Assembly: GCA_050123335.1 (NCBI GenBank)
Contig: JASFHH010000005.1
Coordinates: 1 to 64,000, forward strand
Length of the DNA: 64,000 nucleotides
Direction: 5' to 3'
From: JASFHF01 sp050123335
GTDB lineage: Bacteria; Pseudomonadota; Gammaproteobacteria; UBA12402
Of this stretch, positions 1-8,352 are shown in pieces. Position numbers and translations under genes: made by a program. Under the pieces are notes generated by a model. That model did no database searches, was not told the origin of the DNA, and worked only from the letters and a program-made list of their open reading frames with translations. Position 1 is the stretch's first letter; every line of letters starts with the position of its first letter.

Positions 1-120
1 AATAAACAAAAAGAATTAATTGAAGAATTAGAACAATCATTATCTAAAGATAAAAACAAACACAGTCCAAAATCCGGTTCGTGGTTAAATAGTATTAAAC
101 AATTTTTTGAAGGGTTATAA
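1..120 (+). CDS. dnaJ: Chaperone DnaJ, C-terminal end (partial)
   Basis: The first 39 codons form an open frame from the window edge to a TAA at 118-120. The peptide has the typical DnaJ tail: an acidic helix (ELIEELEQSL), then HSP.SGSWLNSIKQFF, which parallels the E. coli ending with NSPRSKSFFDGVKKFF. DnaJ is the Hsp40 co-chaperone of DnaK. The J domain and zinc fingers lie outside the window. Assignment rests on this tail only. Confidence 0.75.
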   Translation, partial: NKQKELIEELEQSLSKDKNKHSPKSGSWLNSIKQFFEGL

Positions 121-127
121 CAGTTGT

Positions 128-234
128 TGTCATCCCGCAGCTCAGTTATTTGACTGCAGGATCGATGTTGTTTTTTTGAGGAATTATAGTAGTTGTTGTC
201 ATTCCGCGGCCCAGCTTGTTGACCGCGGAATCCA
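128..234. repeat. Two tandem copies of a dispersed palindromic repeat
   Basis: Copies lie at 128-165 and 197-234 between dnaJ and greA. Each has the form GTCATCCCGC...GCGGGATCC with a short spacer, so each can fold into a hairpin. The same family recurs at 7596, 10122, 12470, 16425 and 16767-16851 and was not seen after 17 kb. It could act as the dnaJ terminator. Read through in frame, it adds a spurious N-terminal extension to greA. Confidence 0.8.
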
Positions 235-260
235 GTCTGTTTTTTAGAAGGAATAAACTA

Positions 261-737
261 ATGGAAAGATATCCAATGACGGTTGCAGGAATAGAAGCGC
301 TGCGCAAAGAACTTGAAGAATTAAAACATGTTAAACGCCCGAATATTATCAAAGCAATTGCCGAAGCACGTGCGCATGGTGATTTGAAAGAAAATGCGGA
401 ATATCATGCGGCGCGTGAGCAACAAGGGTTTATTGAAGCGCGAATTAAAGATATTGAAGCAAAATTATCTTTAGCACAAGTTATCGATATTTCGAAAATT
501 CCTAATGAAGGCAAAGTTATTTTTGGTGTTACAGTAACTTTATTTAATCTTGAAAATGAACAAGAAGTAACTTATCACATTGTCGGTGAAGATGAAGCCG
601 ATATTCATGTTGGTAAAATTTCAGTAAATTCTCCGATCGCGCGCGCTATTATTGGAAAAATGGAAGGTGATGTGGTTAATGTTGCCACTCCCGGCGGTGA
701 TGTTGAATATGAGATTGTGGCGGTTGAGTACAAATAG
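261..737 (+). CDS. greA: Transcription elongation factor GreA
   Basis: This 158-residue protein matches the usual GreA length. GreA binds the secondary channel of RNA polymerase and stimulates cleavage of backtracked RNA. The N-terminal coiled coil carries the acidic tip (ARAHGDLKENAEYHAARE), followed by the globular C-terminal domain ending GDVEYEIVAVEYK. The start at 261 is preceded by AGAAGGA and gives the family N-terminus MERYPMT. A start at 216 is in frame, but its extra residues are translated repeat. Confidence 0.97.
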   Translation: MERYPMTVAGIEALRKELEELKHVKRPNIIKAIAEARAHGDLKENAEYHAAREQQGFIEARIKDIEAKLSLAQVIDISKIPNEGKVIFGVTVTLFNLENEQEVTYHIVGEDEADIHVGKISVNSPIARAIIGKMEGDVVNVATPGGDVEYEIVAVEYK

Positions 738-799
738 TCCGCATAAATAAGACTGTATTCCTAAAAAAACAAAATAAAATAGATATATAAGTTATATAT

Positions 800-904
800 T
801 TTGTTGAAGCTATAAAATCTTTACCGGATTTGTTATTATCAAATATTTCCCATCTAGCTTTAAAAAAAGAAAAATTTCTTTTGTTTTTGGTAAGAAAACC
901 TTAA
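800..904 (+). pseudogene. Orphan 3' end of a DUF4143-type ATPase gene
   Basis: The 33 bases at 799-831 are identical to 3697-3729 inside the ATPase gene at 2585-3751, and encode the same VEAIKSLPDLL. The frame then continues for about 20 codons to a TAA at 902-904, unlike the intact gene, whose last codons come from a palindromic element. This looks like a leftover from a duplication or insertion that placed the 991-2226 gene here. Confidence 0.7.
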
Positions 905-921
905 GAATTATCTGGTATTAT
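889..921 (+). promoter_or_regulatory. PmrA-type promoter of the 991-2226 gene
   Basis: The element reads GGTAAG, five bases, CTTAAG, with TATTAT at 916-921. The two half-sites are 11 bp apart. The -10 box is exactly as far from the second half-site as in the copies at 37325, 40788 and 56986. The left half-site has two mismatches to YTTAAK, so this is the weakest of the four. Confidence 0.65.
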
Positions 922-990
922 TTGCAATAGATGATGACATTTGTCGGTCAAATGGGAAATATCGGTTAATAAATAAAAGGAGGAAGGACT

Positions 991-2226
991 ATGTTGTCTA
1001 AAGAAGAACCATCAAGCATCGAGATAGTCATAGATGAAAAAACACCTTTAATTCAAAAACAAAAAAAAGAGCAAAATTTAAAAATTATCCCACTATTTGC
1101 AACCATAAAAAATATTGTTAAAGAATTCATTGCAATTATCAAAAACGATAAAATACAAAACATCGGAAAAAAAGATCAAATAATATACTTTCCGACGCGA
1201 AAAAAAGTTGAATCTTTTGAAAAAAGCGATTATTATTTTGAGGCTCAAGTTATATATTTTATGTTTAGAGCAATACTTGATAGACATTCGAACAATAAAG
1301 GCTTTAAAAAAATATCTTTTAATTTCTGTATTCCAAAAAACAATGAGCTAGTATTTAATCTGCGAATTAAAAAACAGACAAAGAATATTAAAATAATTCT
1401 AACAAAATTTTTAAAAGCAATAAATAAATTCCACAAAGAAGAATTCCAACAAGGATGGATTATTGGAAAATACCAAGAAAAATTGTGCGCGCTAAAATCA
1501 TTGACAATAAATGCAGGCATGTTATCACCACACCCAATCTTAGAGCAGGATATTAAACAAAGGAATATTTATATTACGTTACAAAAAGATCGTAAAAAAC
1601 CTGGATATTGTATTATCAAAGAAAAAGCCATAAATACATTTTTTTCTCTATTAGAAATTGATATTAAAAAACAAGAAAATATAAACAACTTAAATAAATT
1701 AATTGCACTTCAGGATCAAACAAATAATATGTATACATATTATAGCGTTTTTAAGGAAAATTTTAAAGAAACATTTTTCGATCTGCGATTTGAGAAAAAA
1801 TTTAACATAAAAGGAATTAGTAAATCTATAGTTCTAATGGAATTATATAAGCTTGCTATTTATAAGAGCGAAGCATTACATCAAATGTCTAATGTATTAG
1901 ATTGGACGAACAATAATAAACCGTATTATATTGCAAAAATGCTTATAAAAAGCAGAGGGTGGTGGACCTGTGGGTTTTGCAAACCTAATTTATTTTTTGG
2001 GGTGGTAAACCTTGGATATGGCAAAAAATACATAGGTGTTAATCTGTCCTCTAATACAATCGATCTCAAAAAATACTGTGATATAAATAAGATATCATGG
2101 GAAAAAGTTGAAAGTACACTTGAGCGAGTAAGGAGTTATAAGCCACATATATTAAAAAAAAATACCTTGTGGGAAAATGTACGAGCATTTAATCTCAATG
2201 CCATAAATCTACAAAACAGTATGTAG
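991..2226 (+). CDS. Orphan protein, candidate type IV effector
   Basis: This 411-residue, Lys/Ile/Asn-rich protein belongs to no family I recognise. It has no signal peptide and no clear membrane span. An ATG at 991 follows a strong AAAGGAGGAAGG site. Near residues 325-345 is an aromatic, Cys-containing stretch (RGWWTCGFCKPNLFFGVVN) that could be part of an active site or metal site. The PmrA-type promoter upstream and the lack of bacterial relatives suggest a secreted effector. The gene lies between two identical 33-bp pieces of the neighbouring ATPase gene, a sign of acquisition by rearrangement. Confidence 0.8.
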   Translation: MLSKEEPSSIEIVIDEKTPLIQKQKKEQNLKIIPLFATIKNIVKEFIAIIKNDKIQNIGKKDQIIYFPTRKKVESFEKSDYYFEAQVIYFMFRAILDRHSNNKGFKKISFNFCIPKNNELVFNLRIKKQTKNIKIILTKFLKAINKFHKEEFQQGWIIGKYQEKLCALKSLTINAGMLSPHPILEQDIKQRNIYITLQKDRKKPGYCIIKEKAINTFFSLLEIDIKKQENINNLNKLIALQDQTNNMYTYYSVFKENFKETFFDLRFEKKFNIKGISKSIVLMELYKLAIYKSEALHQMSNVLDWTNNNKPYYIAKMLIKSRGWWTCGFCKPNLFFGVVNLGYGKKYIGVNLSSNTIDLKKYCDINKISWEKVESTLERVRSYKPHILKKNTLWENVRAFNLNAINLQNSM

Positions 2227-2486
2227 ATTAAATTGTGTAAATGGTCATAATGTATGCCGATCTTCAATGAAGATGCGAGATTTATAATGCCAGTTTAAAT
2301 TGGAACTCATGATTTTATAACCTGTTTTTGTAAAATATTGGTGAAGCATTAAGCTATCCCGTTTATAAAGATTGCTCCTGATTGAAACGCTCGCGCATGA
2401 GCACATTGTTCTATATTTATTCTAATTTTACCAAAAAGGTGCAAAAATGAGCAAACATAACCCATTGATTGTTTATAAACAACCTT

Positions 2487-2582
2487 GCAAATTATCCCTA
2501 TTAGGGCGAATTTACAATGTGAATTCGCCCTAATAGGTCAAATTTGCATTGCAAATTATCCCTTTCGGTGCTAAATTACAAT
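2487..2582. repeat. Perfect 16-bp inverted repeat with nested direct repeat before the ATPase
   Basis: In the 358-bp gap 2227-2584, CCTATTAGGGCGAATT at 2497-2512 is perfectly inverted at 2522-2537 around a 9-base loop. GCAAATTATCCCT occurs at 2487 and again at 2550, each followed by a similar ATTTACAAT tail. The block ends just before the ATPase start, so it could be an operator. A 28-codon ORF from 2446 runs into it and looks like debris. I see no gene in the rest of this gap. Confidence 0.6.
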
Positions 2583-2584
2583 AG

Positions 2585-3751
2585 ATGAATAGTTTTATGT
2601 ATAAGAGATTATTGAGGTTGCCGTTTAAAAATAGTAAAAGCTTCTTGCTTTTGGGTCCGCGTGGTACCGGAAAAACCACATGTGTTCTTGCTAATGCTCC
2701 AAATGCTTTATATGTAGATTTATTAGAAACTAGGTTGTATCAGCGATTGGTGGCAGATCCCCAGAGTTTGGAAACCATGATTCCTGCAGGGTTCGCTGAT
2801 TGGATTATTTTAGATGAAGTGCAGAAAGTTCCGCTTTTATTGAACGAAGTTCATCGTTTAATTGAACACAAAAAATATAAGTTTATTTTAACTGGTTCGA
2901 GCGCAAGATCATTAAAACGCAAAGGAGTGAATTTATTAGCTGGGCGAGCGTTGACTTATCATATGTATCCATTAATTGCATTAGAATTAGGAGATGATTT
3001 TGATTTAGATAAAATACTTCAATATGGCAGCCTAGCAGCAATAACTCAAGAAACTGAACCAAAAAAATATTTAGAAGCGTATGTACAAACATATTTGCGC
3101 GAAGAAGTTTTGCAAGAAGGGTTGACGCGTAATATTGGTGATTTTGCTCGATTTTTAGAGATTGCAAGTTTTTCGCAAGGATCGCAAATCAATATGAGCT
3201 CAATTGCGCGCGAAGCTAACATTAGCCAAAAAATTGTTGTCAGTTATTTTAATATTTTAGAAGATTTATTGTTAGGATATCGATTATTTCCTTTTGTGAA
3301 AAAAGCTAAACGACGTTTGATTACTAGTCCTAAGTTTTATTATTTTGATGTTGGGGTTTATCAATATTTAAGACCAAAAGGGCCGTTTGATAGAACAGAA
3401 GAAGTTGGAGGTATTGCATTAGAATCTTTGTTTTTTCAAGAACTCAAAGCAATCAATGATTATTTTCAATTTGATTATAAATTACATTATTGGCGAACAA
3501 GTACTGGATTGGAAGTGGATTTTGTAGTTTATGGTGAAAAAGGTTTGATTGCGTTTGAAATTAAGCAAAATAAAACGATTAGAAGTAAAGATTTGAGAAA
3601 TTTAAAATCTTTCAAGGAAGATTATAAAATTGCAAAATTATATTTGATTTATGGCGGTGATCGACGCGAGTATTATGGTGATATTGAAGTTATTCCTTTT
3701 GTTGAAGCTATAAAATCTTTACCGGATTTATTAAACGTGAGTTTGGTCTAA
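2585..3751 (+). CDS. AAA+ ATPase with DUF4143 C-terminal domain
   Basis: The protein has 388 residues. The N-terminal AAA domain has a Walker A (GPRGTGKTT, about residues 24-32), a Walker B (WIILDEVQKVP) and sensor LTGSS. The C-terminal DUF4143 domain has the PD-(D/E)XK-like pattern of the family (GLEVDFVVYG...IAFEIKQNK). These stand-alone ATPases are common in bacteria, often mobile, and of uncertain role. No good Shine-Dalgarno precedes the ATG, and ATG at 2597 is an alternative. The last residues (NVSLV) come from the arm of the palindromic element at 3734-3939, so the native C-terminus was probably replaced. The fragment at 800-904 may show the original ending. Confidence 0.9.
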   Translation: MNSFMYKRLLRLPFKNSKSFLLLGPRGTGKTTCVLANAPNALYVDLLETRLYQRLVADPQSLETMIPAGFADWIILDEVQKVPLLLNEVHRLIEHKKYKFILTGSSARSLKRKGVNLLAGRALTYHMYPLIALELGDDFDLDKILQYGSLAAITQETEPKKYLEAYVQTYLREEVLQEGLTRNIGDFARFLEIASFSQGSQINMSSIAREANISQKIVVSYFNILEDLLLGYRLFPFVKKAKRRLITSPKFYYFDVGVYQYLRPKGPFDRTEEVGGIALESLFFQELKAINDYFQFDYKLHYWRTSTGLEVDFVVYGEKGLIAFEIKQNKTIRSKDLRNLKSFKEDYKIAKLYLIYGGDRREYYGDIEVIPFVEAIKSLPDLLNVSLV

Positions 3752-3939
3752 GGATTTGCTGCAAACGCGAAATATTCGGCAATACGGCGTTATTTTTCAA
3801 TAAGTTAACTCGATGTAGAATGGCTACACCTTCGTTAACTTATCAAAAAATGCCTTGTCTTGCCGAATATTTCGCGCTTTCGCAACATGCAGCCTCCTTT
3901 TTTCATAGGGTTGCGTAATCCTTAGACCAAACTCACGTT
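3734..3939. repeat. About 206-bp palindromic (MITE-like) element
   Basis: The ends are a perfect 23-bp inverted repeat (3734-3756 and 3917-3939). Inside are further matching arms with GCGAAATATTCGGCA and AATAAGTTAAC on the left and their complements on the right, closing at about 3815-3830. The right arm has a roughly 25-base insertion. The left end supplies the stop codon of the ATPase and the right end the stop of the next, convergent gene. No transposase is encoded. A large bidirectional terminator is an alternative. Confidence 0.75.
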
Positions 3940-4189
3940 AAAATCTTTGTGATTTTATGACAGACCATATCCCATAAATGCTAATTAACGCCCAAGAGAT
4001 TTCGATGATAAAAGCGGCTAAATTCCATGCAAATATTAAAGAAAATAGGAGAAATAATGCGCCAAGTAAATTTAGGAATAAATATGGGAAACCTTTGGCG
4101 CTTACTTTTCCAAGTTGCAGCAAGAAATAAGCGCCAATAATTAAAATATCACCAATAATTCCTACAGTGTCATAAATTGCTGCGATCAT
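3938..4189 (-). CDS. CBU_0592-family small membrane protein
   Basis: This 83-residue protein has two to three hydrophobic helices and resembles the CBU_0592 family: DxVGIIGDILIIGAYFLLQ, then YLFLNLLGALFLLFSL and the tail WALISIYGIWSVIK. The function is unknown. Relatives in Coxiella and other gammaproteobacteria are short inner-membrane proteins. Its stop codon lies in the right arm of the palindromic element. Confidence 0.8.
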   Translation of the reverse strand: MIAAIYDTVGIIGDILIIGAYFLLQLGKVSAKGFPYLFLNLLGALFLLFSLIFAWNLAAFIIEISWALISIYGIWSVIKSQRF

Positions 4190-4225
4190 TGTTTTAATTC
4201 CATTTTTACTACCTAAGCTTTCAAG

Positions 4226-4498
4226 TTATTCTTTGTTTTTGCGATAAATCACTGCAATTTTGCCAATAGCTTGGATTAACTCAGCACTTCTGTCTCGGCA
4301 AATTTTTGCAATAATATTTTTTCTTTCGCTTCTATCATTATTAGCAATTTTGATTTTAATTAATTCGTGATCTAATAAGCCACGCTCAATTTCAAGTTGT
4401 ACTGCTTCAGTTAGGCCTTTGTCGCCAATCATTACAATCGGGTGTAACTCATGAGCTTTTTTGCGCAATTGTTTTTTAAATTCATTAGATAATTTCAT
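4226..4498 (-). CDS. yhbY: YhbY-family RNA-binding protein
   Basis: The 90-residue protein is a single CRM domain. It opens with MKLSNEFKKQLRKKAHEL, continues with the family signature PIVMIGDKGLTEAV, and contains DHELIKIKIANNDR. YhbY associates with pre-50S ribosomal subunits. I chose the start at 4498 by alignment to the usual N-terminus; the upstream in-frame ATG at 4531 overlaps the divergent rlmE start. The divergent yhbY-rlmE pair is a typical gammaproteobacterial arrangement. Confidence 0.95.
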   Translation of the reverse strand: MKLSNEFKKQLRKKAHELHPIVMIGDKGLTEAVQLEIERGLLDHELIKIKIANNDRSERKNIIAKICRDRSAELIQAIGKIAVIYRKNKE

Positions 4499-4516
4499 AA
4501 TGCTTGCAATTTTACT

Positions 4517-4522
4517 ATATAA
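4517..4522 (+). promoter_or_regulatory. -10 box giving a leaderless rlmE transcript
   Basis: TATAAT ends eight bases before the rlmE ATG at 4530, so transcription would start at or next to the start codon. No Shine-Dalgarno is present. The -35 region is poor. Confidence 0.5.
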
Positions 4523-4529
4523 TAAGCAC

Positions 4530-5150
4530 ATGGCAAGATCAAAAAGCAGTAAACGTTGGTTACGTGAACATTTCGATGATAAATATGTAAAACAAGCTCA
4601 AAAAGGTGGTTATCGCGCGCGTAGTGCATTTAAGTTATTGGAAATTCAGCAAAAAGATCATTTGATTCAGTCGGGCATGATCATAGTTGATTTGGGTGCT
4701 GCTCCAGGTGGCTGGTCGCAAGTTGTAATTGAAATTCTTAAAGGCAAAGGAAAAGTGTTTGCGCTGGACGTTTTGCCAATGGAATCGATCAATGGTGTTG
4801 AATTTATTCAAGGTGATTTTCGTGAAGAACAAGTAATGCATGAATTGTTAGATTGTATGCAGCAACAGAAAGCAGATTTGGTTTTGTCTGATATGGCGCC
4901 AAATATTAGCGGTATTAAAGCAACGGATCAGGCGCGAGCTATGTATTTGGCAGAATTAGCATTGGATTTTGCTAAACGCGTTTTGAAGCCTGGTGGAAAT
5001 TTTTTGGTAAAAGTTTTTCAAGGCGCAGATTTTGAAGAATTTTTAAAAGCTATGCGAAAGAATTTTTCTAAGGTTATAACGCGCAAACCGCAAGCTTCCC
5101 GCGACCGTTCTACCGAGATTTACTTGTTGGGCCGAGAGTTTAAAGGCTGA
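4530..5150 (+). CDS. rlmE: 23S rRNA (uridine-2'-O)-methyltransferase RlmE (FtsJ)
   Basis: The protein has 206 residues, against 209 in E. coli. RlmE methylates U2552 of 23S rRNA at the ribose 2'-OH with S-adenosylmethionine. Visible features are the N-terminal basic MARSKSSKRWLREHF, the GYRARSAFKL segment with the first catalytic lysine, the SAM-binding DLGAAPGGWSQV, the LVLSDMAPNISG motif with the catalytic Asp, the FLVKVFQG lysine, and the C-terminal PQASRDRSTEIYLLG with the catalytic Glu. The start was chosen to match the family N-terminus. Confidence 0.97.
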   Translation: MARSKSSKRWLREHFDDKYVKQAQKGGYRARSAFKLLEIQQKDHLIQSGMIIVDLGAAPGGWSQVVIEILKGKGKVFALDVLPMESINGVEFIQGDFREEQVMHELLDCMQQQKADLVLSDMAPNISGIKATDQARAMYLAELALDFAKRVLKPGGNFLVKVFQGADFEEFLKAMRKNFSKVITRKPQASRDRSTEIYLLGREFKG

Positions 5151-5458
5151 ATGCAGGTTTCTTTATCATAAAAATGCTGTTTTTTCAACTGGTTGCGATG
5201 TTTTTACTATTTTGCTGATTTTATATGCAGAAATCATCATTGTAATATATAATATACATAGAATATAAGACATGAGCTTATATCAGTTCACATTAATACT
5301 AATAATAAATAATAAAGGATCATGGAACAACTCTCTTAGGCGTAAGCCGCCTATCTTCGAGTTCAGTTAGGAATACTTAAGGAAAATTGGCGAACCAACT
5401 GCAGCTATGGTTGCGTATGGTTTTGTATTTTTGATTGTAACTTGAAATAGGTAAAAAG
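5151..5458. other. AT-rich intergenic region before the Lys-rich gene
   Basis: This 308-bp stretch has a TATAAT-like cluster near 5240-5250 that could serve as a promoter for the gene at 5459. I found no tandem TTAA box, terminator hairpin or RNA gene in it. Confidence 0.4.
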
Positions 5459-6802
5459 ATGGGAGACACAACATCTAAGAAAAAGAACCATATAATATCT
5501 GAGGAAAATAACTATATAACGCCTAAGAAAAAGAAAAATATTTTACTTAAAGAAGGTAAGCTTAATACGCCTCTTAAGACGGTTTTGACTCCGAACTCAA
5601 AAGCTAAACTTGAAAAGCTAGGAGTAGAATATAATTCTGATAACAAAAATTTTTATTTTAATCCAAACACCGGAAGCCCGCATCCCAAAAAAAATAGTTC
5701 TTATAAATCTTCAGATTTTCGTCTTGAGATCAATGTTGTTAACCCTAAAACTAAAGAATCCAAAAAAAACAGAGTATTTAAACTTTTTGGAGAAAAAGAT
5801 AAAATAACTTCCATCAACCTAGAGTATAAAAAACAAAAAAAATTAGCATATAGTATAACTGAAACAATCAAGCAAGAAGACTTGATAAAGTCCAAAAAAG
5901 TAAGACCGCGACACTTAAAAGGCAAAAATAAATCAGCTAAACAAATAGCAAAAGACCTGAAAATAAAAGACAAACTGCCATATGAAATTGATGAAAACTC
6001 ACTGGAATTATTGCATGCAATTGCAAAAATATTTAGCGGATGCAAAATTGTAACTCAAGATGTAAAAAATACTTTTACAGGAACACGACCTGCAAATATT
6101 AACCAACGAACAATAATAGAAACGCCGACTAAAGAATTTTTAGAAACAGCTAGTGCGAATTTTCTAAATAAAAATAAAAATACAACTAAAGCAGTGAAAT
6201 ATACGATAGAATTATACCAATGCGAGCCTAAAGTTAAGGGCATGAAAAACACCGAGCGTCCTCATCTTGGAGATTTGTTAAAAGTTTCTGCTGAATATCG
6301 ATTAATAGAAGATCCAGATGTAATATTTAAGTATTCTGTAGAAATGCCTGTGTTCAAAACAATTTTGCAGCAAAATAATAAAGGGGAAGATGATGGCGAC
6401 AAATATTTCCGCAAAATATTTAACATTATGTATGAAAAACTACGTGAACATTATGGTAATAGCGTCTCGTCTACTTTGAATTTTAATAATGTTCCTATGC
6501 AAAGAAAGAGAAAAAAGAAAAAAAAGAAGAAAAAGAAGCTTAAGCTTAATGTAAATTTATTTGGAAATTCAAATAATACTCGTGTGCGAAGAAAGAAAAA
6601 GAAGAAAAAGAAGCGTTATAATGTGCGTTTATTTAAAGAATCAAATAATACTCATATGCGAAAAAATGAGCCTAAGAATTCTGTGCGGGAAAAGAAGCGT
6701 AAATCTAATGGGAATTTATCTCAAAGCCCTGTGCCGAAAAAGAAGCGTAAAATTAACATAAATTTATTTAAAGACTTATTTGCTAAAAGCCCCAGATTTT
6801 GA
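5459..6802 (+). CDS. Lys-rich orphan protein with nuclear-localisation-like repeats
   Basis: This 447-residue protein is of no family I recognise. The N-terminal two thirds is hydrophilic with scattered predicted strands and helices. The last 95 residues contain three units of a poly-Lys/Arg block followed by NVxLFxxSNNT or NINLF. The final basic block contains PKKKRK (residues 426-431), identical to the core of the SV40 large-T nuclear localisation signal. No signal peptide or membrane span is seen. A secreted effector acting in the host nucleus is a plausible inference. The Shine-Dalgarno is weak (AATAGGTAAAAAG), and no PmrA-type box was found upstream. Confidence 0.8.
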   Translation: MGDTTSKKKNHIISEENNYITPKKKKNILLKEGKLNTPLKTVLTPNSKAKLEKLGVEYNSDNKNFYFNPNTGSPHPKKNSSYKSSDFRLEINVVNPKTKESKKNRVFKLFGEKDKITSINLEYKKQKKLAYSITETIKQEDLIKSKKVRPRHLKGKNKSAKQIAKDLKIKDKLPYEIDENSLELLHAIAKIFSGCKIVTQDVKNTFTGTRPANINQRTIIETPTKEFLETASANFLNKNKNTTKAVKYTIELYQCEPKVKGMKNTERPHLGDLLKVSAEYRLIEDPDVIFKYSVEMPVFKTILQQNNKGEDDGDKYFRKIFNIMYEKLREHYGNSVSSTLNFNNVPMQRKRKKKKKKKKKLKLNVNLFGNSNNTRVRRKKKKKKKRYNVRLFKESNNTHMRKNEPKNSVREKKRKSNGNLSQSPVPKKKRKININLFKDLFAKSPRF

Positions 6803-6822
6803 GATACATTAGGTATAATATT

Positions 6823-7575
6823 TTAGATACTTTTAATAATCTCGATAAAGTCGTTGGCTTTTAAACTTGCGCCGCCGATTAAAGCGCCATCGATATTTTC
6901 TAAAGCTAATAGTTCCTTGCTATTTGATGGCTTAACGCTGCCTCCATATAGAATTCGCATTTTTTCTGCTAATTCGGTACCAAATTGTTCCGCAATGATT
7001 TTACGGATAATCGCGTGCACTTCTTCTGTCTGTGCCGGCGTTGCGGTTTTACCAGTACCAATTGCCCATACTGGTTCATACGCAATGATTAATTTATCGA
7101 TATCGTTTGCAGAAAAGCTAACTAACCCTTGGGTTACTTGCTGGCGAACTATTTCTTCGACTTGATTTGCCTCGCGTTGTTCCAAAGTTTCACCTACACA
7201 TAAAATTGGAATTAATTGATGTTTAAGTGCGGCTTTAATTTTTTTATTTACAGTTTCGTCAGTTTCATTAAAATATTGTCTTCTTTCTGAGTGACCAATA
7301 ATTACATATTCAGCGCCGGCATCTTTAGCAAATAATCCAGAAACTTCCCCAGTATACGCGCCAGTATCTTCCCAAAAAATATTTTGTGCAGCAACGCTAA
7401 TAAATGAATTTTTTAAAAATTCCGCAACAGTATTTAATGCGGTAAAAACTGGGGCAACAATAATTTCTGCTTCTGGCGGAGTAGTTAAACCATAGTGAAT
7501 TTCTTTGACCAGCGCTAAAGCTTCATCAATAGTTTTATTCATTTTCCAGTTGCCGGCAATAATAGGAGTTCTCAT
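6823..7575 (-). CDS. tpiA: Triosephosphate isomerase
   Basis: The protein has 250 residues, the usual TIM length. It interconverts dihydroxyacetone phosphate and glyceraldehyde 3-phosphate. The catalytic set is intact: N9 and K11 in AGNWKMN, H95 in IIGHSERR, E167 in AYEPVWAIGTGKTA, and the phosphate-binding YGGSVKPSN. An AAAGGAATACAAC site precedes the ATG. Both BMC aldolases upstream can yield a triose phosphate together with acetaldehyde, so this enzyme could channel their products into glycolysis. It is also a housekeeping enzyme, so the link is inferred from position. Confidence 0.98.
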   Translation of the reverse strand: MRTPIIAGNWKMNKTIDEALALVKEIHYGLTTPPEAEIIVAPVFTALNTVAEFLKNSFISVAAQNIFWEDTGAYTGEVSGLFAKDAGAEYVIIGHSERRQYFNETDETVNKKIKAALKHQLIPILCVGETLEQREANQVEEIVRQQVTQGLVSFSANDIDKLIIAYEPVWAIGTGKTATPAQTEEVHAIIRKIIAEQFGTELAEKMRILYGGSVKPSNSKELLALENIDGALIGGASLKANDFIEIIKSI

Positions 7576-7595
7576 GTTGTATTCCTTTTGTTTGT

Positions 7596-7632
7596 TGTCA
7601 TCCCGCGGCCAAGTTTGTTGACCGCGGGATCC
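7596..7632. repeat. Dispersed palindromic repeat copy
   Basis: GTCATCCCGCGG and CCGCGGGATCC flank a short spacer between the histidine phosphatase and tpiA. It is a near-consensus copy of the family at 128-234. Confidence 0.8.
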
Positions 7633-7665
7633 AGGCTGTTTGATTATTTTTTTGTGTATGACAGT

Positions 7666-8319
7666 TTATGGTTTTTCATTCCATTTAATTAAATTCCACT
7701 TATCATTATCATAACTGATTTCAGCAAAACAGCCAGTTTTAATTTTATAGTGATCATCTTTGATTGCTTGTTCCATGCCGCCAGTAAACATTTCATTTGC
7801 AAAAGTAATTGATCCTTGGCTGCCGATGGCAATTACAGTTTCATTAAGATGCTTATGTTTAAGATCATCAAAAAAACTATGAATATTTTCTATAATTTTT
7901 TCGCGTGTCATTTTCCAATTATGCGGTGCATAATTGGGGATGATGCGTTTATTTTGCCAATCATCCCAGGCTTGTTGACCAAATTTAGCAATTACTTCTG
8001 AAGAAGTTAATCCCGCCCAATTTCCATAATCAAGTTCCAGTAAGCGTTCATCTTTATATAAAGGAATTTCAATATTTTGGTTTTCCGAAAAATATTTTTT
8101 TATAATTTCAGCATATTCCCAGATGCGAATTAAATGATTGGCATAAATTGCGGTTGGTTTGATGTTGTTGTCAGCAAGATATTTTGCCATGTTGCGAGCT
8201 TGAGCACGGCCGGATTCAACCAGCGGGATATCATTTTTGCTGCCGCACATGAAAACGCGTTCACCGCCTTGTTGATCTGGTCCAAAAGTATTGCCATGCC
8301 GGCATAGAAAAAATCGCAT
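7666..8319 (-). CDS. Histidine-phosphatase-superfamily protein
   Basis: This 217-residue protein opens with FLCRHGNT, the phosphohistidine RHG motif of phosphoglycerate-mutase-like phosphatases. It contains LLELDYGNWAGLT, equivalent to the catalytic acid region (usually L.E...G.WEG). The second conserved histidine, normally in a VSHG motif, appears to be missing: the equivalent segment reads VIAIGSQGS. The protein may therefore be impaired or have another role. Its substrate is unknown. It lies upstream of tpiA on the same strand, separated by the repeat, and could share its transcript. Confidence 0.85.
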   Translation of the reverse strand: MRFFLCRHGNTFGPDQQGGERVFMCGSKNDIPLVESGRAQARNMAKYLADNNIKPTAIYANHLIRIWEYAEIIKKYFSENQNIEIPLYKDERLLELDYGNWAGLTSSEVIAKFGQQAWDDWQNKRIIPNYAPHNWKMTREKIIENIHSFFDDLKHKHLNETVIAIGSQGSITFANEMFTGGMEQAIKDDHYKIKTGCFAEISYDNDKWNLIKWNEKP

Positions 8320-8352
8320 ATAATATCCTATGTTATGGCCATTATGGACTCT

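Noticed and set aside
216..260. Upstream in-frame start for greA
   Set aside because: The extra 15 residues are encoded by the palindromic repeat, and the strong Shine-Dalgarno and family alignment support 261.
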